The position numbers and the translations under genes were made by a program. Under the pieces are notes generated by a model. The model was given only the letters and a program-made list of their open reading frames with translations. It had not been told where the DNA came from and did not search any database. Of a stretch of 64,000 nucleotides of DNA, positions 26,109 to 34,441 are shown one piece after another (the first letter of the stretch is position 1; every line of letters begins with the position of its first letter). Source of the stretch: Nitrososphaeraceae archaeon. Lineage in GTDB: Archaea; Thermoproteota; Nitrososphaeria; Nitrososphaerales; Nitrososphaeraceae. The stretch spans positions 35,043-99,042 of the forward strand of contig JAJPHM010000018.1 of assembly GCA_021325295.1 (NCBI GenBank). Reading direction: 5' to 3'.

Positions 26109-26492
26109 GTGTGGAGACGGCTCGCTACAATCAAGCATTACACTTTTAACCCTGTATCGAGGATAACGTATCGGGTTTTTAACTTAGGCAAGAAGAAGGT
26201 ACTCAGTGAATCAGAACTAAAGGAGCTGGTCATGCCCCAGCAAGGAGAGCTGCTTGGCAGAGTAGTCAAGCTGGTAGGCGGCGACAACATTATTGTAAAA
26301 TGTACAGATGGCAAGGTCCGGACCTGCAGAATACGCGGCAAGATAAAGCGGAGGATGTGGATTCGTGATAATGACCTTGTGCTAATAGCTCCGTGGGATT
26401 TCCAATCTGACAAGGCAGATATTCTATGGAGGTATATTGCTGCCCATGCCGAAAAGCTAAAGCAGGACGGGTATCTGAACGGCCTTGATTGA
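26109..26492 (+). CDS. Translation initiation factor aIF1A
   Basis: The OB-fold factor that helps start-codon selection on the small ribosomal subunit. From residue 28 the sequence is standard aIF1A: KKKVLSESELKELVMPQQGE, LLGRVVKLVGGDNIIVKC, RIRGKIKRRMWIRDNDLVLI, APWDFQSDKADILWRY. The start is a puzzle. Archaeal homologues usually begin close to GK(K/R)K, yet no ATG, GTG or TTG stands there; the codon in the expected place is TTA at 26184. The only canonical in-frame start upstream is GTG 26109, giving 26 odd residues, and ATG 26232 would cut conserved sequence. Confidence 0.9.
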   Translation: MWRRLATIKHYTFNPVSRITYRVFNLGKKKVLSESELKELVMPQQGELLGRVVKLVGGDNIIVKCTDGKVRTCRIRGKIKRRMWIRDNDLVLIAPWDFQSDKADILWRYIAAHAEKLKQDGYLNGLD

Positions 26493-26570
26493 TGATTGAT
26501 ACCGTTGACTTTGTGTTTGTTTAGCTAAGAGTAAAGCAAGTCAAGCACACCGGATACCCTTATTATACGG

Positions 26571-26786
26571 TTGTTTGGAAAACCAATCCATTTGGTAAGG
26601 GTTGCAAAGCGCCTTGTTCGCTATAACACAAAGGGCGATGGCGCTATCCCTGCAAGCAGCCAGTCAGAGTCTGCTGCAAAGACGGCCTACAGGAAGCGGA
26701 TGCAATATAGCTGTGAGAAATGCGGACAGGTATTTCAGGCATGGAAATATCTTCACAAGCATAAAGTCGACAGGCATTCTTATTGA
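26571..26786 (+). CDS. C2H2 zinc-finger protein
   Basis: A 71-aa protein starting at TTG 26571. The N-terminal 45 residues are basic and unstructured-looking; the C-terminal part is a clean C2H2 finger, YSCEKCGQVFQAWKYLHKHK followed by VDRH: two Cys, core Phe and Leu, two His. It probably binds nucleic acid. It follows aIF1A by about 80 bp on the same strand. A later start cannot be excluded because the first half is poorly constrained. Confidence 0.72.
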   Translation: MFGKPIHLVRVAKRLVRYNTKGDGAIPASSQSESAAKTAYRKRMQYSCEKCGQVFQAWKYLHKHKVDRHSY

Positions 26787-26876
26787 TTGATTTATTGACC
26801 GATTGACTGCTATGCAACCATCAACGCGACCAAGCTTAAAATAACTTGGCAAACACAGGGTGCCATAGAACATAAT

Positions 26877-27659
26877 ATGATGAGTAGCGAAAACATGGCC
26901 GAGAAGAAACTGCGCGGTTCTGGCGGTTATGTCATTGCCAGAGTTACTGACGAAGAGCAGAAGAAAGGCAACCTCGGCGGCCCTGAGCTATTCTTGGCTG
27001 GAGTAGGCAGGCTGGACGATGACAGATTTGTAAAATATTATTGCAACAGATGTGAAAAAGAATATCCGGGGCAGCCTGACATTGTTTATGATAATCCAAA
27101 CGAAGACTTGGGTGAAGGCGTGATCCTTCTTGAAAAGGGCGAGTACAGGTGCAAGACATGCAATTATACACTGGCCCAGTATCGCAAGTTTGACACCCCG
27201 GAAACTCAAACCGGAATGCAGGCAAACTCAGACAAGTCAGAGCCTGAAGAGAGACCTGCCATGCAAACACAAAACATAGAAATGCTTTCGGCTGCTGGCA
27301 TCCCTAGCGCTCCTATTGAACAGGCTAAAACTGACAGCTTTTTGCCCATCGAGTCACTTGTAGGCATGTCAGCGTATGACTCTGATGCTATGTTGATAGG
27401 CATGGTTCAGAAGGTGGGATTGCGAAGATTGCCCGGGGGAAAAGTGCAGATATCTATCAAGCTGGAAGGCAAGGAAGAAGGAGATTCAAAGGAAGTCATA
27501 TGGGAAAACATCTCAAAGATTGGGGATATCGTTTTGGTCGGGAGCAAAGCTCAGGAAGGAACCGCCAGTGCCAAGAGCGCGGGGTTATGTCCATCGTGCC
27601 GATACCAGAATGAGACTGATGCGGTCTTTTGCGGAGAATGCGGTACAAAGCTTGCCTGA
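26877..27659 (+). CDS. Zinc-ribbon protein with PRC-barrel-like middle domain
   Basis: A 260-aa protein. Residues about 55-105 hold two CxxC pairs (CNRC and CKTC) forming a zinc ribbon; residues about 155-225 (FLPIESLVGMSAYDSDAMLIGMVQKVG to ISKIGDIVLVG) resemble a PRC barrel, a fold used in RNA processing and photosynthetic regulation; the C-terminus is a short zinc ribbon (CPSCRYQNETDAVFCGECGTKL). The middle linker is polar. The combination suggests an RNA- or ribosome-associated adaptor. Domain identification of the barrel is by pattern only. Confidence 0.72.
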   Translation: MMSSENMAEKKLRGSGGYVIARVTDEEQKKGNLGGPELFLAGVGRLDDDRFVKYYCNRCEKEYPGQPDIVYDNPNEDLGEGVILLEKGEYRCKTCNYTLAQYRKFDTPETQTGMQANSDKSEPEERPAMQTQNIEMLSAAGIPSAPIEQAKTDSFLPIESLVGMSAYDSDAMLIGMVQKVGLRRLPGGKVQISIKLEGKEEGDSKEVIWENISKIGDIVLVGSKAQEGTASAKSAGLCPSCRYQNETDAVFCGECGTKLA

Positions 27660-27749
27660 GTAGGTTGAATTAGATGAGTACTTTATTTTAGCCAAAAAGA
27701 GAAAGAAATTTTCTCTGTCTGGCCAGCCATAGCTTGTTTACTTGCTTGC

Positions 27750-29870
27750 TTAGCTCTTCCTCAGGACAATTCTTGCGTCAACCACTCTGGCTCCTTTTCC
27801 TTCTTCAAGCACCAGCAGAGGATTTATGTCAAATTCCTCAATTTCAGGAAAGTCAGTAATCAGCTGCGAAAGTCTCTGCAGGCTATCTACTATAGCAGGG
27901 ATATCTGATGGCTTTTCTCCTCTGGTTCCCCGCAGAAGCTTGATGGTCTTTATCGACTCGACCATCTTTTTTGCCTCTTCCCTGTCTATCGGAGCAAGTC
28001 TAAAGACCACGTCCTTTAACACCTCGACATATATGCCGCCAAGGCCAAACATTATGAGCGGTCCGAAAAGAGGGTCTTGCTTTGCGCCAAGGATCGTTTC
28101 TCTTGCTGATTTGACCATTTCCTGTACAAGGACCCCCTTTATTCTGGCACCTGACCGGTATTTTCTTGCACTTTCCGTTATGGCCCTAAATGCAGACTTG
28201 ACCTCCTCGTCGCTTTTGATGCCTACCTTGACCCCGCCAGCATCTGACTTGTGCACTATGTCCGGTGAAGCTATCTTCATCACAACAGGATAGCCAATCT
28301 TTTTTGCAGCATCTATACATTCCTGCTCGCTTGTGCCAAGTATGCTCTTTGGAGTCGGAAAGCCATACGCTGATAGCACTTCGTAGCCTTCTTCTTCAAG
28401 AAGGTTCAGCCGGCCTTGCTTTCTAACCTCTGCAAAAATATCCCTGACTGTGCTGGTGTTGACTGAAAATCGCTCCGGCTTGCTTGCAGGGCTTGCAAGC
28501 CAGGATCCAAAGTTGTACATCGCCTGCAGCGTCCGGATTGCCGGTTCAGCATACATGTAATGCGGGATGTTGCCGTCTGATAGGATCTTTTTGTTCTCGG
28601 TCCCTTCGGCCAGTCCCATCAGTGCTGCAAGCATTGTTTTGTTTGGGTGCGCCCTGGACATGTTGACTATTACTTTTGCCAGACCGTTGTAATCAAGCGT
28701 GGCAGATGGAGTGCACATCGTCACGACAGAGCCTACGTTGGGATTGGACAGAACTTCAGTGAGGACTTTTTCAAATCTTCCAAAGTCAGCATCCCCAACA
28801 ATGTCTACGGGGTTTCTTGGGGAGCCGTGTGGTGGAATTACCTTGGCTATGGCCTCCCTGGCAGCCGATATGTCGGCCATTTTCAGGCCATATTTTGAGC
28901 AGGCATCTGTTGATATGATGGCAGGCCCTCCTGCGTTGGATACTATCACTACGCCTCCAGCAGGCAGAGGCTGCTTTGAAAAGGCAGTAGCCAGGTCAAA
29001 TAGCTCCTGCATGGTATCCACCCTGATGACGCCGGCCTGGTTGAATAGTGCATCATAGACTTCGTCAGAGCCCATAAGCGCTCCGGTGTGCGATACCGCG
29101 GCCTTGGCGCCTTCGGGAGTCCTTCCTGACTTTAAGACAATGATTGGCTTTCGGTGCTGTTTTGTGATTTTTCTTGCAACCTCCATGAACCTGCGGCCAT
29201 CGTGTATGTCCTCAAGATACATTACAATTACCCGGGTTTCCGGGTCTTCTGCAAGCAGCTCGAGAACATCATTTTCATCCATGTCGACCTTGTTGCCCAT
29301 GCTCATGACTTTGGAAAAGCCAATATTCTGGGCAAGCGCGTCTTCGACTGTAGCAGCGCAGATTGCGCCGCTTTGCGACACAAGCGCTATGCTGCCATAT
29401 TGCGGGGTAATCTTCAGGAAGGTAGCATTCATCATGTTCTGCTGCGAAAGACTCATTATTCCCAGACAGTTTGGCCCGATTACCCTGACGCCATATTTTC
29501 TGGCAATTTCGCCCACCTGCCTTTCCAGCTGCGCGCCCTGCTCATCCACTTCCTTAAACCCGGCTGAAACTATGATGGTTCCTCTGATCTTTTTTTTGCC
29601 AATCTCTTCCATTACGGAAGGCACAATTCTGTTTGGTGTAGCAACCACTGCAAGGTCAACTTCGTCTGGAATATCAAGAACACTCTTGTAGGCAGCCAGA
29701 CCAGATACAGTGGGGCTTGAAGGGGTTACTGGGTAAATCTTTCCTTTGTAGCCGTTTACAATGTTTGTAAAGATAGCCTTTCCCACACCGGGTTTATCTG
29801 AAGCGCCGACAACTGCAATAGATTGAGGTGCGAGAAACACTCTAGTATTAGTATTTTTAGCATCTGACAT
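27750..29870 (-). CDS. ADP-forming acyl-CoA synthetase, fused alpha-beta subunits
   Basis: A 706-aa acyl-CoA synthetase (NDP-forming). The CoA-binding domain opens with PQSIAVVGASDKPGVGKAIF; the ligase-CoA domain contains the phosphorylated His at about residue 261 in AAVSHTGALMGSDEVYDAL; the ATP-grasp beta part includes GYPVVMKIASPDIVHKSDAGGVKVG and GVLVQEMVKSARETILG. Thaumarchaeota use such enzymes as 3-hydroxypropionyl-CoA and 4-hydroxybutyryl-CoA synthetases in carbon fixation, and this gene could be either, or an acetyl-CoA synthetase. The exact substrate is not readable from sequence. Confidence 0.9.
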   Translation of the reverse strand: MSDAKNTNTRVFLAPQSIAVVGASDKPGVGKAIFTNIVNGYKGKIYPVTPSSPTVSGLAAYKSVLDIPDEVDLAVVATPNRIVPSVMEEIGKKKIRGTIIVSAGFKEVDEQGAQLERQVGEIARKYGVRVIGPNCLGIMSLSQQNMMNATFLKITPQYGSIALVSQSGAICAATVEDALAQNIGFSKVMSMGNKVDMDENDVLELLAEDPETRVIVMYLEDIHDGRRFMEVARKITKQHRKPIIVLKSGRTPEGAKAAVSHTGALMGSDEVYDALFNQAGVIRVDTMQELFDLATAFSKQPLPAGGVVIVSNAGGPAIISTDACSKYGLKMADISAAREAIAKVIPPHGSPRNPVDIVGDADFGRFEKVLTEVLSNPNVGSVVTMCTPSATLDYNGLAKVIVNMSRAHPNKTMLAALMGLAEGTENKKILSDGNIPHYMYAEPAIRTLQAMYNFGSWLASPASKPERFSVNTSTVRDIFAEVRKQGRLNLLEEEGYEVLSAYGFPTPKSILGTSEQECIDAAKKIGYPVVMKIASPDIVHKSDAGGVKVGIKSDEEVKSAFRAITESARKYRSGARIKGVLVQEMVKSARETILGAKQDPLFGPLIMFGLGGIYVEVLKDVVFRLAPIDREEAKKMVESIKTIKLLRGTRGEKPSDIPAIVDSLQRLSQLITDFPEIEEFDINPLLVLEEGKGARVVDARIVLRKS

Positions 29871-30088
29871 TTCTGTTAACTGAAAGTCAAATCAAAGCAA
29901 GGTGGTTATAAATGCATATACGATACTATACGATATGATATGATACGATGCAATATTTGGTAAAGGCAGGTAATGATAAGCCATTGTGGAAATACATCAC
30001 TGGCTGGCGATGGCCTGCACCTTTGTTGTTATCCCTTGTAATTGGCAGATAGCTTTTTTATTCGCTACATATCTGTACTGGCTGTCAC

Positions 30089-30262
30089 ATGTCAGACGCT
30101 CTGTGGGAACTGGTGCTCATTCCTGCAATCTTGGCGTTTATCTTTTCAGCCTGGGTAGTTTACAATATCCTGGCTGACGTCTCTAACAGAAACATTGACA
30201 ATGCTGCTCCGGCAACTGAATGTAGGGTCAACTGCCAGCCTGACGTCTATAACGGACCATAA
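30089..30262 (+). CDS. 57-aa single-pass membrane microprotein
   Basis: Short frame starting MSDALWELVLIPAILAFIFS: one hydrophobic helix at residues 6-28 followed by a polar tail with two Cys (CRVNC). Regular composition and a clear membrane helix suggest a real gene, though no relative is recognised. It lies alone between the acyl-CoA synthetase (divergent) and the F420-type oxidoreductase (convergent). Confidence 0.5.
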   Translation: MSDALWELVLIPAILAFIFSAWVVYNILADVSNRNIDNAAPATECRVNCQPDVYNGP

Positions 30263-30316
30263 CAGCAGGTCATATGAGAAAAGACGGGACGAGACGACAC
30301 GATACGAGACAGGATG

Positions 30317-31429
30317 TCAGGCCGCTGATGCTTTTGTTTCCTCCAAACTTGTGTCCGTTTTTTCAAAATGCGGCAGCACTTTCTTGCTGAACGCATGCAG
30401 GAAATTTATTTCGTCAGGACTTGTGCTGTGCACATAAACCCGGGTAAACCCTGCCCTGAAATATTCTTCAAGTGGCTTTATGCAATCCTCGATTGATGTT
30501 GTTACCTTGATGGCCTGCGCCAGTTTTTCGTCAGGAACCTCTCGCTTTGCCTTCTCCTCCAGCTTTCTCGGATCGCCAATGTCAGAATTGAATACGTTCT
30601 TGACAAGAGTCGCACGCCAGAACTTGGTAGATTCAAATGCCCTGTCATAGTCTTCTGCAAAGGACACTTTGAACTCTGCTAGTTTTTCCAGGCCTTCTGA
30701 TGCCCTTCCCTGCTTTTTCACTTCGCTGTCAAAAGCAGACAGGGCGTCTTTTGCCTCCTCAGGCTTGAGATATGTAATCAGCCCATCGGAGTATTTTGCA
30801 GCTACTTTGGCCGATTCCGGTCCTGAAGATGCCATATAGAGCGGTATCCTGTTACCTGGCGGAGTATAGAGCTTGGCTTTGCGGATGAGAAAATATTCGC
30901 CGTTATAATCCAGAAAGCCATCCCTGTCTTTGGAGCAGTTGTTGCCTGTACTGACGTTTTCGCCCCACAGGCTCTTTATGATTTGGATTGCTTCTTTTGT
31001 CCTTTTGAGCCTAGTTTTTGGCCGAGTCCAGTCAAAGCCAAGTGGGACCTCATTTAGTGCCTCCCCGGTTCCAAGGCCAAGGCCCATCCGTCCGGGATAC
31101 AGGACATCAAGTGACGCAAATGCCTGCGCAATTATCGCCGGGTGATAGCGGTAGATTGGCGCAGTAATGCCTGTGACAAACTGCATCCTTTCTGTCCTTT
31201 CTGCAGCTGCAGCCATCCAGACCCAGGTAAAGTTCCCAAAGGCATTATCGTGCCACCAGGGGTGGAAATGATCGCTTGTCATCATGGTCTCAAATCCGAC
31301 CCTTTCTGCTTCCTGTGTGTACTCAAGCAGATCATGCATCGAATACTGCTCCTGTGCTGCCCAGTACCCAAGGAGCCCTTTCGGAGTTGAATTTGCAGAT
31401 CCGTGCTTGTTTTTCATTTCAATATTCAT
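30317..31429 (-). CDS. F420-dependent LLM-class oxidoreductase
   Basis: A 370-aa luciferase-like flavin/F420 enzyme, closest in pattern to F420-dependent glucose-6-phosphate dehydrogenase: GLLGYWAAQEQYSMHDLLEYTQEAE, MTSDHFHPWW, FVTGITAPIYRYHPAIIAQAFA, GLGTGEALNEVPLG and PLYMASSGPESAKVAAKYSDG. It should act on F420 as hydride carrier; the oxidised substrate is unknown. Met-5 is an alternative start. The long upstream region holds repeated motifs likely to control it. Confidence 0.88.
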   Translation of the reverse strand: MNIEMKNKHGSANSTPKGLLGYWAAQEQYSMHDLLEYTQEAERVGFETMMTSDHFHPWWHDNAFGNFTWVWMAAAAERTERMQFVTGITAPIYRYHPAIIAQAFASLDVLYPGRMGLGLGTGEALNEVPLGFDWTRPKTRLKRTKEAIQIIKSLWGENVSTGNNCSKDRDGFLDYNGEYFLIRKAKLYTPPGNRIPLYMASSGPESAKVAAKYSDGLITYLKPEEAKDALSAFDSEVKKQGRASEGLEKLAEFKVSFAEDYDRAFESTKFWRATLVKNVFNSDIGDPRKLEEKAKREVPDEKLAQAIKVTTSIEDCIKPLEEYFRAGFTRVYVHSTSPDEINFLHAFSKKVLPHFEKTDTSLEETKASAA

Positions 31430-31556
31430 CTATCTCCCCTCTTCTCTCCAGCCCACCAGCCGGTTGCTGACTGGACTGATAATACTAGTTGGCGTACATT
31501 GGGCAAAAACGTTTGCGTTTGCAGTAGCCTTTGTTCTGCAAAGTTGACAGTGGGCC

Positions 31557-31680
31557 GTGAATAACCCGTCGCTGCCAAGCGTGAATAAATGAATAATCCA
31601 AGCACAGGATGAATGAATAACCAATATATTTTCACGAGGGAATTTGTGAATAAACCAAGCGTGGATGAATGAATAATATT
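31557..31680. repeat. Repeated CCAAGC/GATGAATGAATAA motifs upstream of the LLM oxidoreductase gene
   Basis: Three copies of CCAAGC followed after a few bases by TGAATAAATGAATAA or GATGAATGAATAA: 31575-31597, 31598-31620 and 31655-31677, plus partial GTGAATAA copies near 31557 and 31646. The first two abut with 23-bp period. They sit about 150-250 bp before the oxidoreductase start, so they may be regulator binding sites. Confidence 0.6.
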
Positions 31681-31734
31681 CATCATATGCACCTCGTGTG
31701 CATACATGAATATAAGTCACAACTGGCATCAACA

Positions 31735-32319
31735 TCAGCTACTGTCAGCACTGTAATCTGCGGCCTCTTCTCTGTACTGTAATACCTCGCTCTTGGGCTT
31801 TGTTTTGCGCCTTTCTTCTTTGAGGTGGTGCCTTATCTCGTATAATGAGTTGATATCAGTCAGGCGGGAGCGGTTGAACATATAGAGCATGTCCAATGCC
31901 TTCAACCTTTCACGGGGACTAGTATCCGCCCCTGTCGCGATGTCCCAAGTGAGCTTGATAATCTCGTCATACCCTGCTTTCCATCTATGATACTCAAACA
32001 ACCCTTCCTTATCCAGAAATTCAAACAGCACCCTTCTTGTGCGCTTGATTATTGCCTTCAGCTCCCTGCTGACTGTCGGCTGGCTGATTCCAAGCACCTT
32101 TGCCATTTCCTTCTGGCTGAGTCCCCTGCTATGCATAAGAATCAGCATTTTGCGTCTCTCTTCAAGCTCAATTTCACTTTCACGTTGCTCCACTTTTTCC
32201 AAAGTTTGCAATATTTTCGCTTGGCTTTGATCTTCTTGTGCAGCTGCAGCACTGCGGTCGTCTGTAACGGCCTCAGGCGCAGCAACCCTACCCACATCTT
32301 CGTTAATTATTTCGACCAT
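31735..32319 (-). CDS. Helix-turn-helix DNA-binding protein
   Basis: A 194-aa protein. An acidic N-terminus and a short helical region (LQTLEKVEQRESEIELEE, coiled coil) precede a strong helix-turn-helix at about residues 66-88, LSQKEMAKVLGISQPTVSRE, resembling sigma-70 region 4 or Trp-repressor-type motifs. The C-terminal half is helical and charged, possibly for oligomerisation. It may regulate the F420-type oxidoreductase downstream, where repeated motifs lie in between. Confidence 0.8.
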   Translation of the reverse strand: MVEIINEDVGRVAAPEAVTDDRSAAAAQEDQSQAKILQTLEKVEQRESEIELEERRKMLILMHSRGLSQKEMAKVLGISQPTVSRELKAIIKRTRRVLFEFLDKEGLFEYHRWKAGYDEIIKLTWDIATGADTSPRERLKALDMLYMFNRSRLTDINSLYEIRHHLKEERRKTKPKSEVLQYREEAADYSADSS

Positions 32320-32397
32320 TAGACCTTTACTTACCGCAACTAGGATAAGAGAACTATCTGAGGATCGGTTTGTCGATCCTGCTAGCCGCCGGCCTAC

Positions 32398-33726
32398 CTA
32401 TCCTCTTGCAAATTTTTCTACTATCCTGCCCATACACTTCGTGGTCTTGTTTAGCAGGTCTATCCTGGCAAATTCATTTGGAGAGTGTATTCTGGCAAAG
32501 ACAAAGGTGCTGCCAATCGATACGCACGGTGCCCCCAACACACTGACAAAGGAGTACATCGGTCCGGTGCCGGCAGAAGAAACACTGACAACCGTGCTGC
32601 CAAAGGTCTCTGCGGCCGCCTGCTCGACAAGCTTTGCAAATGGGTGGTCAACTGGCGTTCTTGCTGCAGCCTCGCCATGTATCAGCCTGACCTCTATGTC
32701 GCCAAATCCATTCCTGCGCAGGTGGTCTTTGAGACGTCCAAGCTGCCTTTCCGGCACCATATCTGGCACCAACCGGAAATCGATTTTTGCAAGAGCAGTC
32801 GAAGGCAGTACGGTCTTTGCCCCCTCTCCGGTGTAGCCGGATACAAGCCCGGCAATATTGCAGGTCGGGCCGCCTACCATGGCCCTGTTGATTTCAACGC
32901 CTTGCATATTGTTGACAAACCTGTCTATGCCATATTCTTTTTTGAATTCCTGCTCGTCAAACGGCTCGGCAGAGATCGTGTCAAGCTCTTTTTGAGTAAA
33001 CTCTCTGACATCTGCATACCAGTCCTGTATCAGAATTTTTCCTGTGGCATCACGGAGGCTGCTGAGCGCCCTGACAAGCCTCCAGGCAGGGTTCTCTATC
33101 ACAGCTGCCAGGCTCGAATGGGCGTCGCGTGAAGGGCCTCTGGCAACCAGCTCTACGTAAAGCAGGCCCTTCATTCCCAGGCTAACAATGGGCCTGTCTT
33201 TTGCATCAACATAGCCAAATTCCCAGATTACCCCATCGCACCCAAGTCTATCCCTGTAGGCTTTGAGATAATCCTCGATATGTATGCTGCCAGTCTCCTC
33301 TTCACCTTCTACAATGAATCTGATGTTGCAAGGGACGTCGCCTGTTGTTTGCAGCATGTACTCAACAGCCTTTATGCGCGTTACAAGCTCGCCCTTGTCG
33401 TCTGCAGATCCTCGGCCAAAGACATAATTGCCTTCAACCCTGCCACTGAACGGATCGGAATCCCACAATTCCAGAGGCTCCTCAGGCTGAACGTCATAGT
33501 GATTGTAGAAAAGAAGCGTCTTTCCATTAGGGTTTGACCTGGACCTGACCTCTCCGTAGACTATTGGTGGAACAGATTTATCTTTCAAATAGAGCACTTC
33601 TGAATGTATGCCAGCTTTTTTCATGATGCTTGCCACAAGGTTGGCGCACTCCACCAGACCCTGCTTTTTTGCAGAAACACTTGGCTGGCGGATGAGCGTT
33701 TGAAGGTCAGAGATGATATCAGCCAT
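32398..33726 (-). CDS. M20-family metallopeptidase (dipeptidase/deacylase)
   Basis: A 442-aa zinc peptidase of the ArgE/DapE/CPG2 class. Metal-site motifs: LLFYNHYDVQP (His and Asp), FGRGSADDKGELV (bridging Asp), FIVEGEEETGS (catalytic Glu pair), and a C-terminal SIGSTFVFARIHSPNEF with the last His. The dimerisation domain lies between. The start at ATG 33726 (MADIISDLQTL) is preferred over an in-frame one at 33789, which would add 21 residues lacking family resemblance. It probably cleaves dipeptides or N-acyl amino acids. Confidence 0.9.
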   Translation of the reverse strand: MADIISDLQTLIRQPSVSAKKQGLVECANLVASIMKKAGIHSEVLYLKDKSVPPIVYGEVRSRSNPNGKTLLFYNHYDVQPEEPLELWDSDPFSGRVEGNYVFGRGSADDKGELVTRIKAVEYMLQTTGDVPCNIRFIVEGEEETGSIHIEDYLKAYRDRLGCDGVIWEFGYVDAKDRPIVSLGMKGLLYVELVARGPSRDAHSSLAAVIENPAWRLVRALSSLRDATGKILIQDWYADVREFTQKELDTISAEPFDEQEFKKEYGIDRFVNNMQGVEINRAMVGGPTCNIAGLVSGYTGEGAKTVLPSTALAKIDFRLVPDMVPERQLGRLKDHLRRNGFGDIEVRLIHGEAAARTPVDHPFAKLVEQAAAETFGSTVVSVSSAGTGPMYSFVSVLGAPCVSIGSTFVFARIHSPNEFARIDLLNKTTKCMGRIVEKFARG

Positions 33727-33855
33727 CTTTGAATCAACTACAGAATCTATCAAGCAATACCACTGAGGATTGCTTTTATTGCAAGTCAAGAAAGATAAAG
33801 CTTGCTCCAGAGATTGCTTTTGAGCCTATTCTGTGCGCAAGTATTGAACAAACAT

Positions 33856-33885
33856 GTTCAAAAGGCTGTTCAATAGCCTTTGAAC
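33856..33885. repeat. Imperfect hairpin
   Basis: GTTCAAAAGGCT (33856-33867) pairs with AGCCTTTGAAC (33875-33885) with one extra A and a 7-bp loop. A palindrome-like TTGAACAAACATGTTCAA precedes it. A similar AGCCTT/AAGGCT hairpin lies at about 36028-36042 on the other side of the module. Confidence 0.55.
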
Positions 33886-33913
33886 ACCAGTTGTGCGTAA
33901 TTCGTTTATATAT

Positions 33914-33981
33914 AATCGAAGTACAAAACCGTTGGTTGTGCGTGAAATCGAAGTACAAATGACAGGTCTTGTACTTCGATT
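33914..33981. promoter_or_regulatory. Three 13-bp operator-like repeats before the RHH/DUF5678 gene
   Basis: AATCGAAGTACAA occurs at 33914-33926 and 33946-33958, and its exact reverse complement TTGTACTTCGATT at 33969-33981. The last two form a perfect 13-bp inverted repeat with a 10-bp centre. They lie just upstream of a TATA-like element, where a ribbon-helix-helix protein would bind to repress its own operon. Confidence 0.7.
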
Positions 33982-34078
33982 AATTGTCGAGCATTTTATA
34001 TAGTAACAGCATGTTTTTTGGTTGCTACTGTAGTCTACAATAGCAAAATTTAAAGGCAAATGATGATAAAATCAAGAC

Positions 34079-34441
34079 ATGGGCAAGCATCCTAATCATA
34101 CGTCAATTACCGTAAGCAAGGATACTGTCAAGGAATTGAAAAAGACTAAAAGGAATGGTCAGTCATATAGTGATGTAATAGCTGAAATGATAGCGGAGAA
34201 GAATAGAACAGAGCTGCCAAAAGTGCATTCACTTGACAATATATCAATGAAAGAGCTTGCCAAGCATTCGGGTCAGTATATCGCAGTATATGAAGACAAG
34301 ATAATAGGATGGGGGGACCATGAAGGTATAGCGTTAGAAATGGCAAAAAAAAGAATGCCCACGGCCGACCCTTGCATATATGGCATTCCTCCTAAAGAAG
34401 GCATTATAGCTGGGTTGCAATTTGGCGAACCGAATAGTTGA
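34079..34441 (+). CDS. Ribbon-helix-helix antitoxin-like protein with DUF5678-type C-terminus
   Basis: A 120-aa protein. Residues 1-45 (HTSITVSKDTVKELKKTKRN, then QSYSDVIAEMI) fit the archaeal VapB-like ribbon-helix-helix, which binds DNA as a dimer. Residues about 60-115 (MKELAKHSGQYIAVYEDKII, GWGDHEGIALEMAKKR) match the DUF5678 pattern, often seen in antitoxin-like contexts. It overlaps the next gene by 20 bp, implying co-translation. Inverted repeats ahead of it suggest autoregulation. A toxin-antitoxin-like role is inferred only. Confidence 0.78.
   Translation: MGKHPNHTSITVSKDTVKELKKTKRNGQSYSDVIAEMIAEKNRTELPKVHSLDNISMKELAKHSGQYIAVYEDKIIGWGDHEGIALEMAKKRMPTADPCIYGIPPKEGIIAGLQFGEPNS

Larger units (their letters stand above)
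33727..34078. other. 350-bp intergenic region rich in inverted repeats
   Basis: No gene seen. It holds the hairpin 33856-33885, the 13-bp operator-like repeats at 33914-33981 and a TATA-like TTTTATATA at about 33992-34000 serving the RHH/DUF5678 gene. It is AT-rich. Confidence 0.6.

Noticed and set aside
990..26810. Recurring GATTGATTGA words in spacers near 995, 12136, 26489 and 26786
   Set aside because: Simple AT-rich repeats without fixed spacing, orientation or length; judged chance or low-complexity.
27826..29691. Several long plus-strand frames opposite the acyl-CoA synthetase
   Set aside because: Antisense shadows of a strongly recognised gene; Ser/Cys-rich composition typical of reversed codons.
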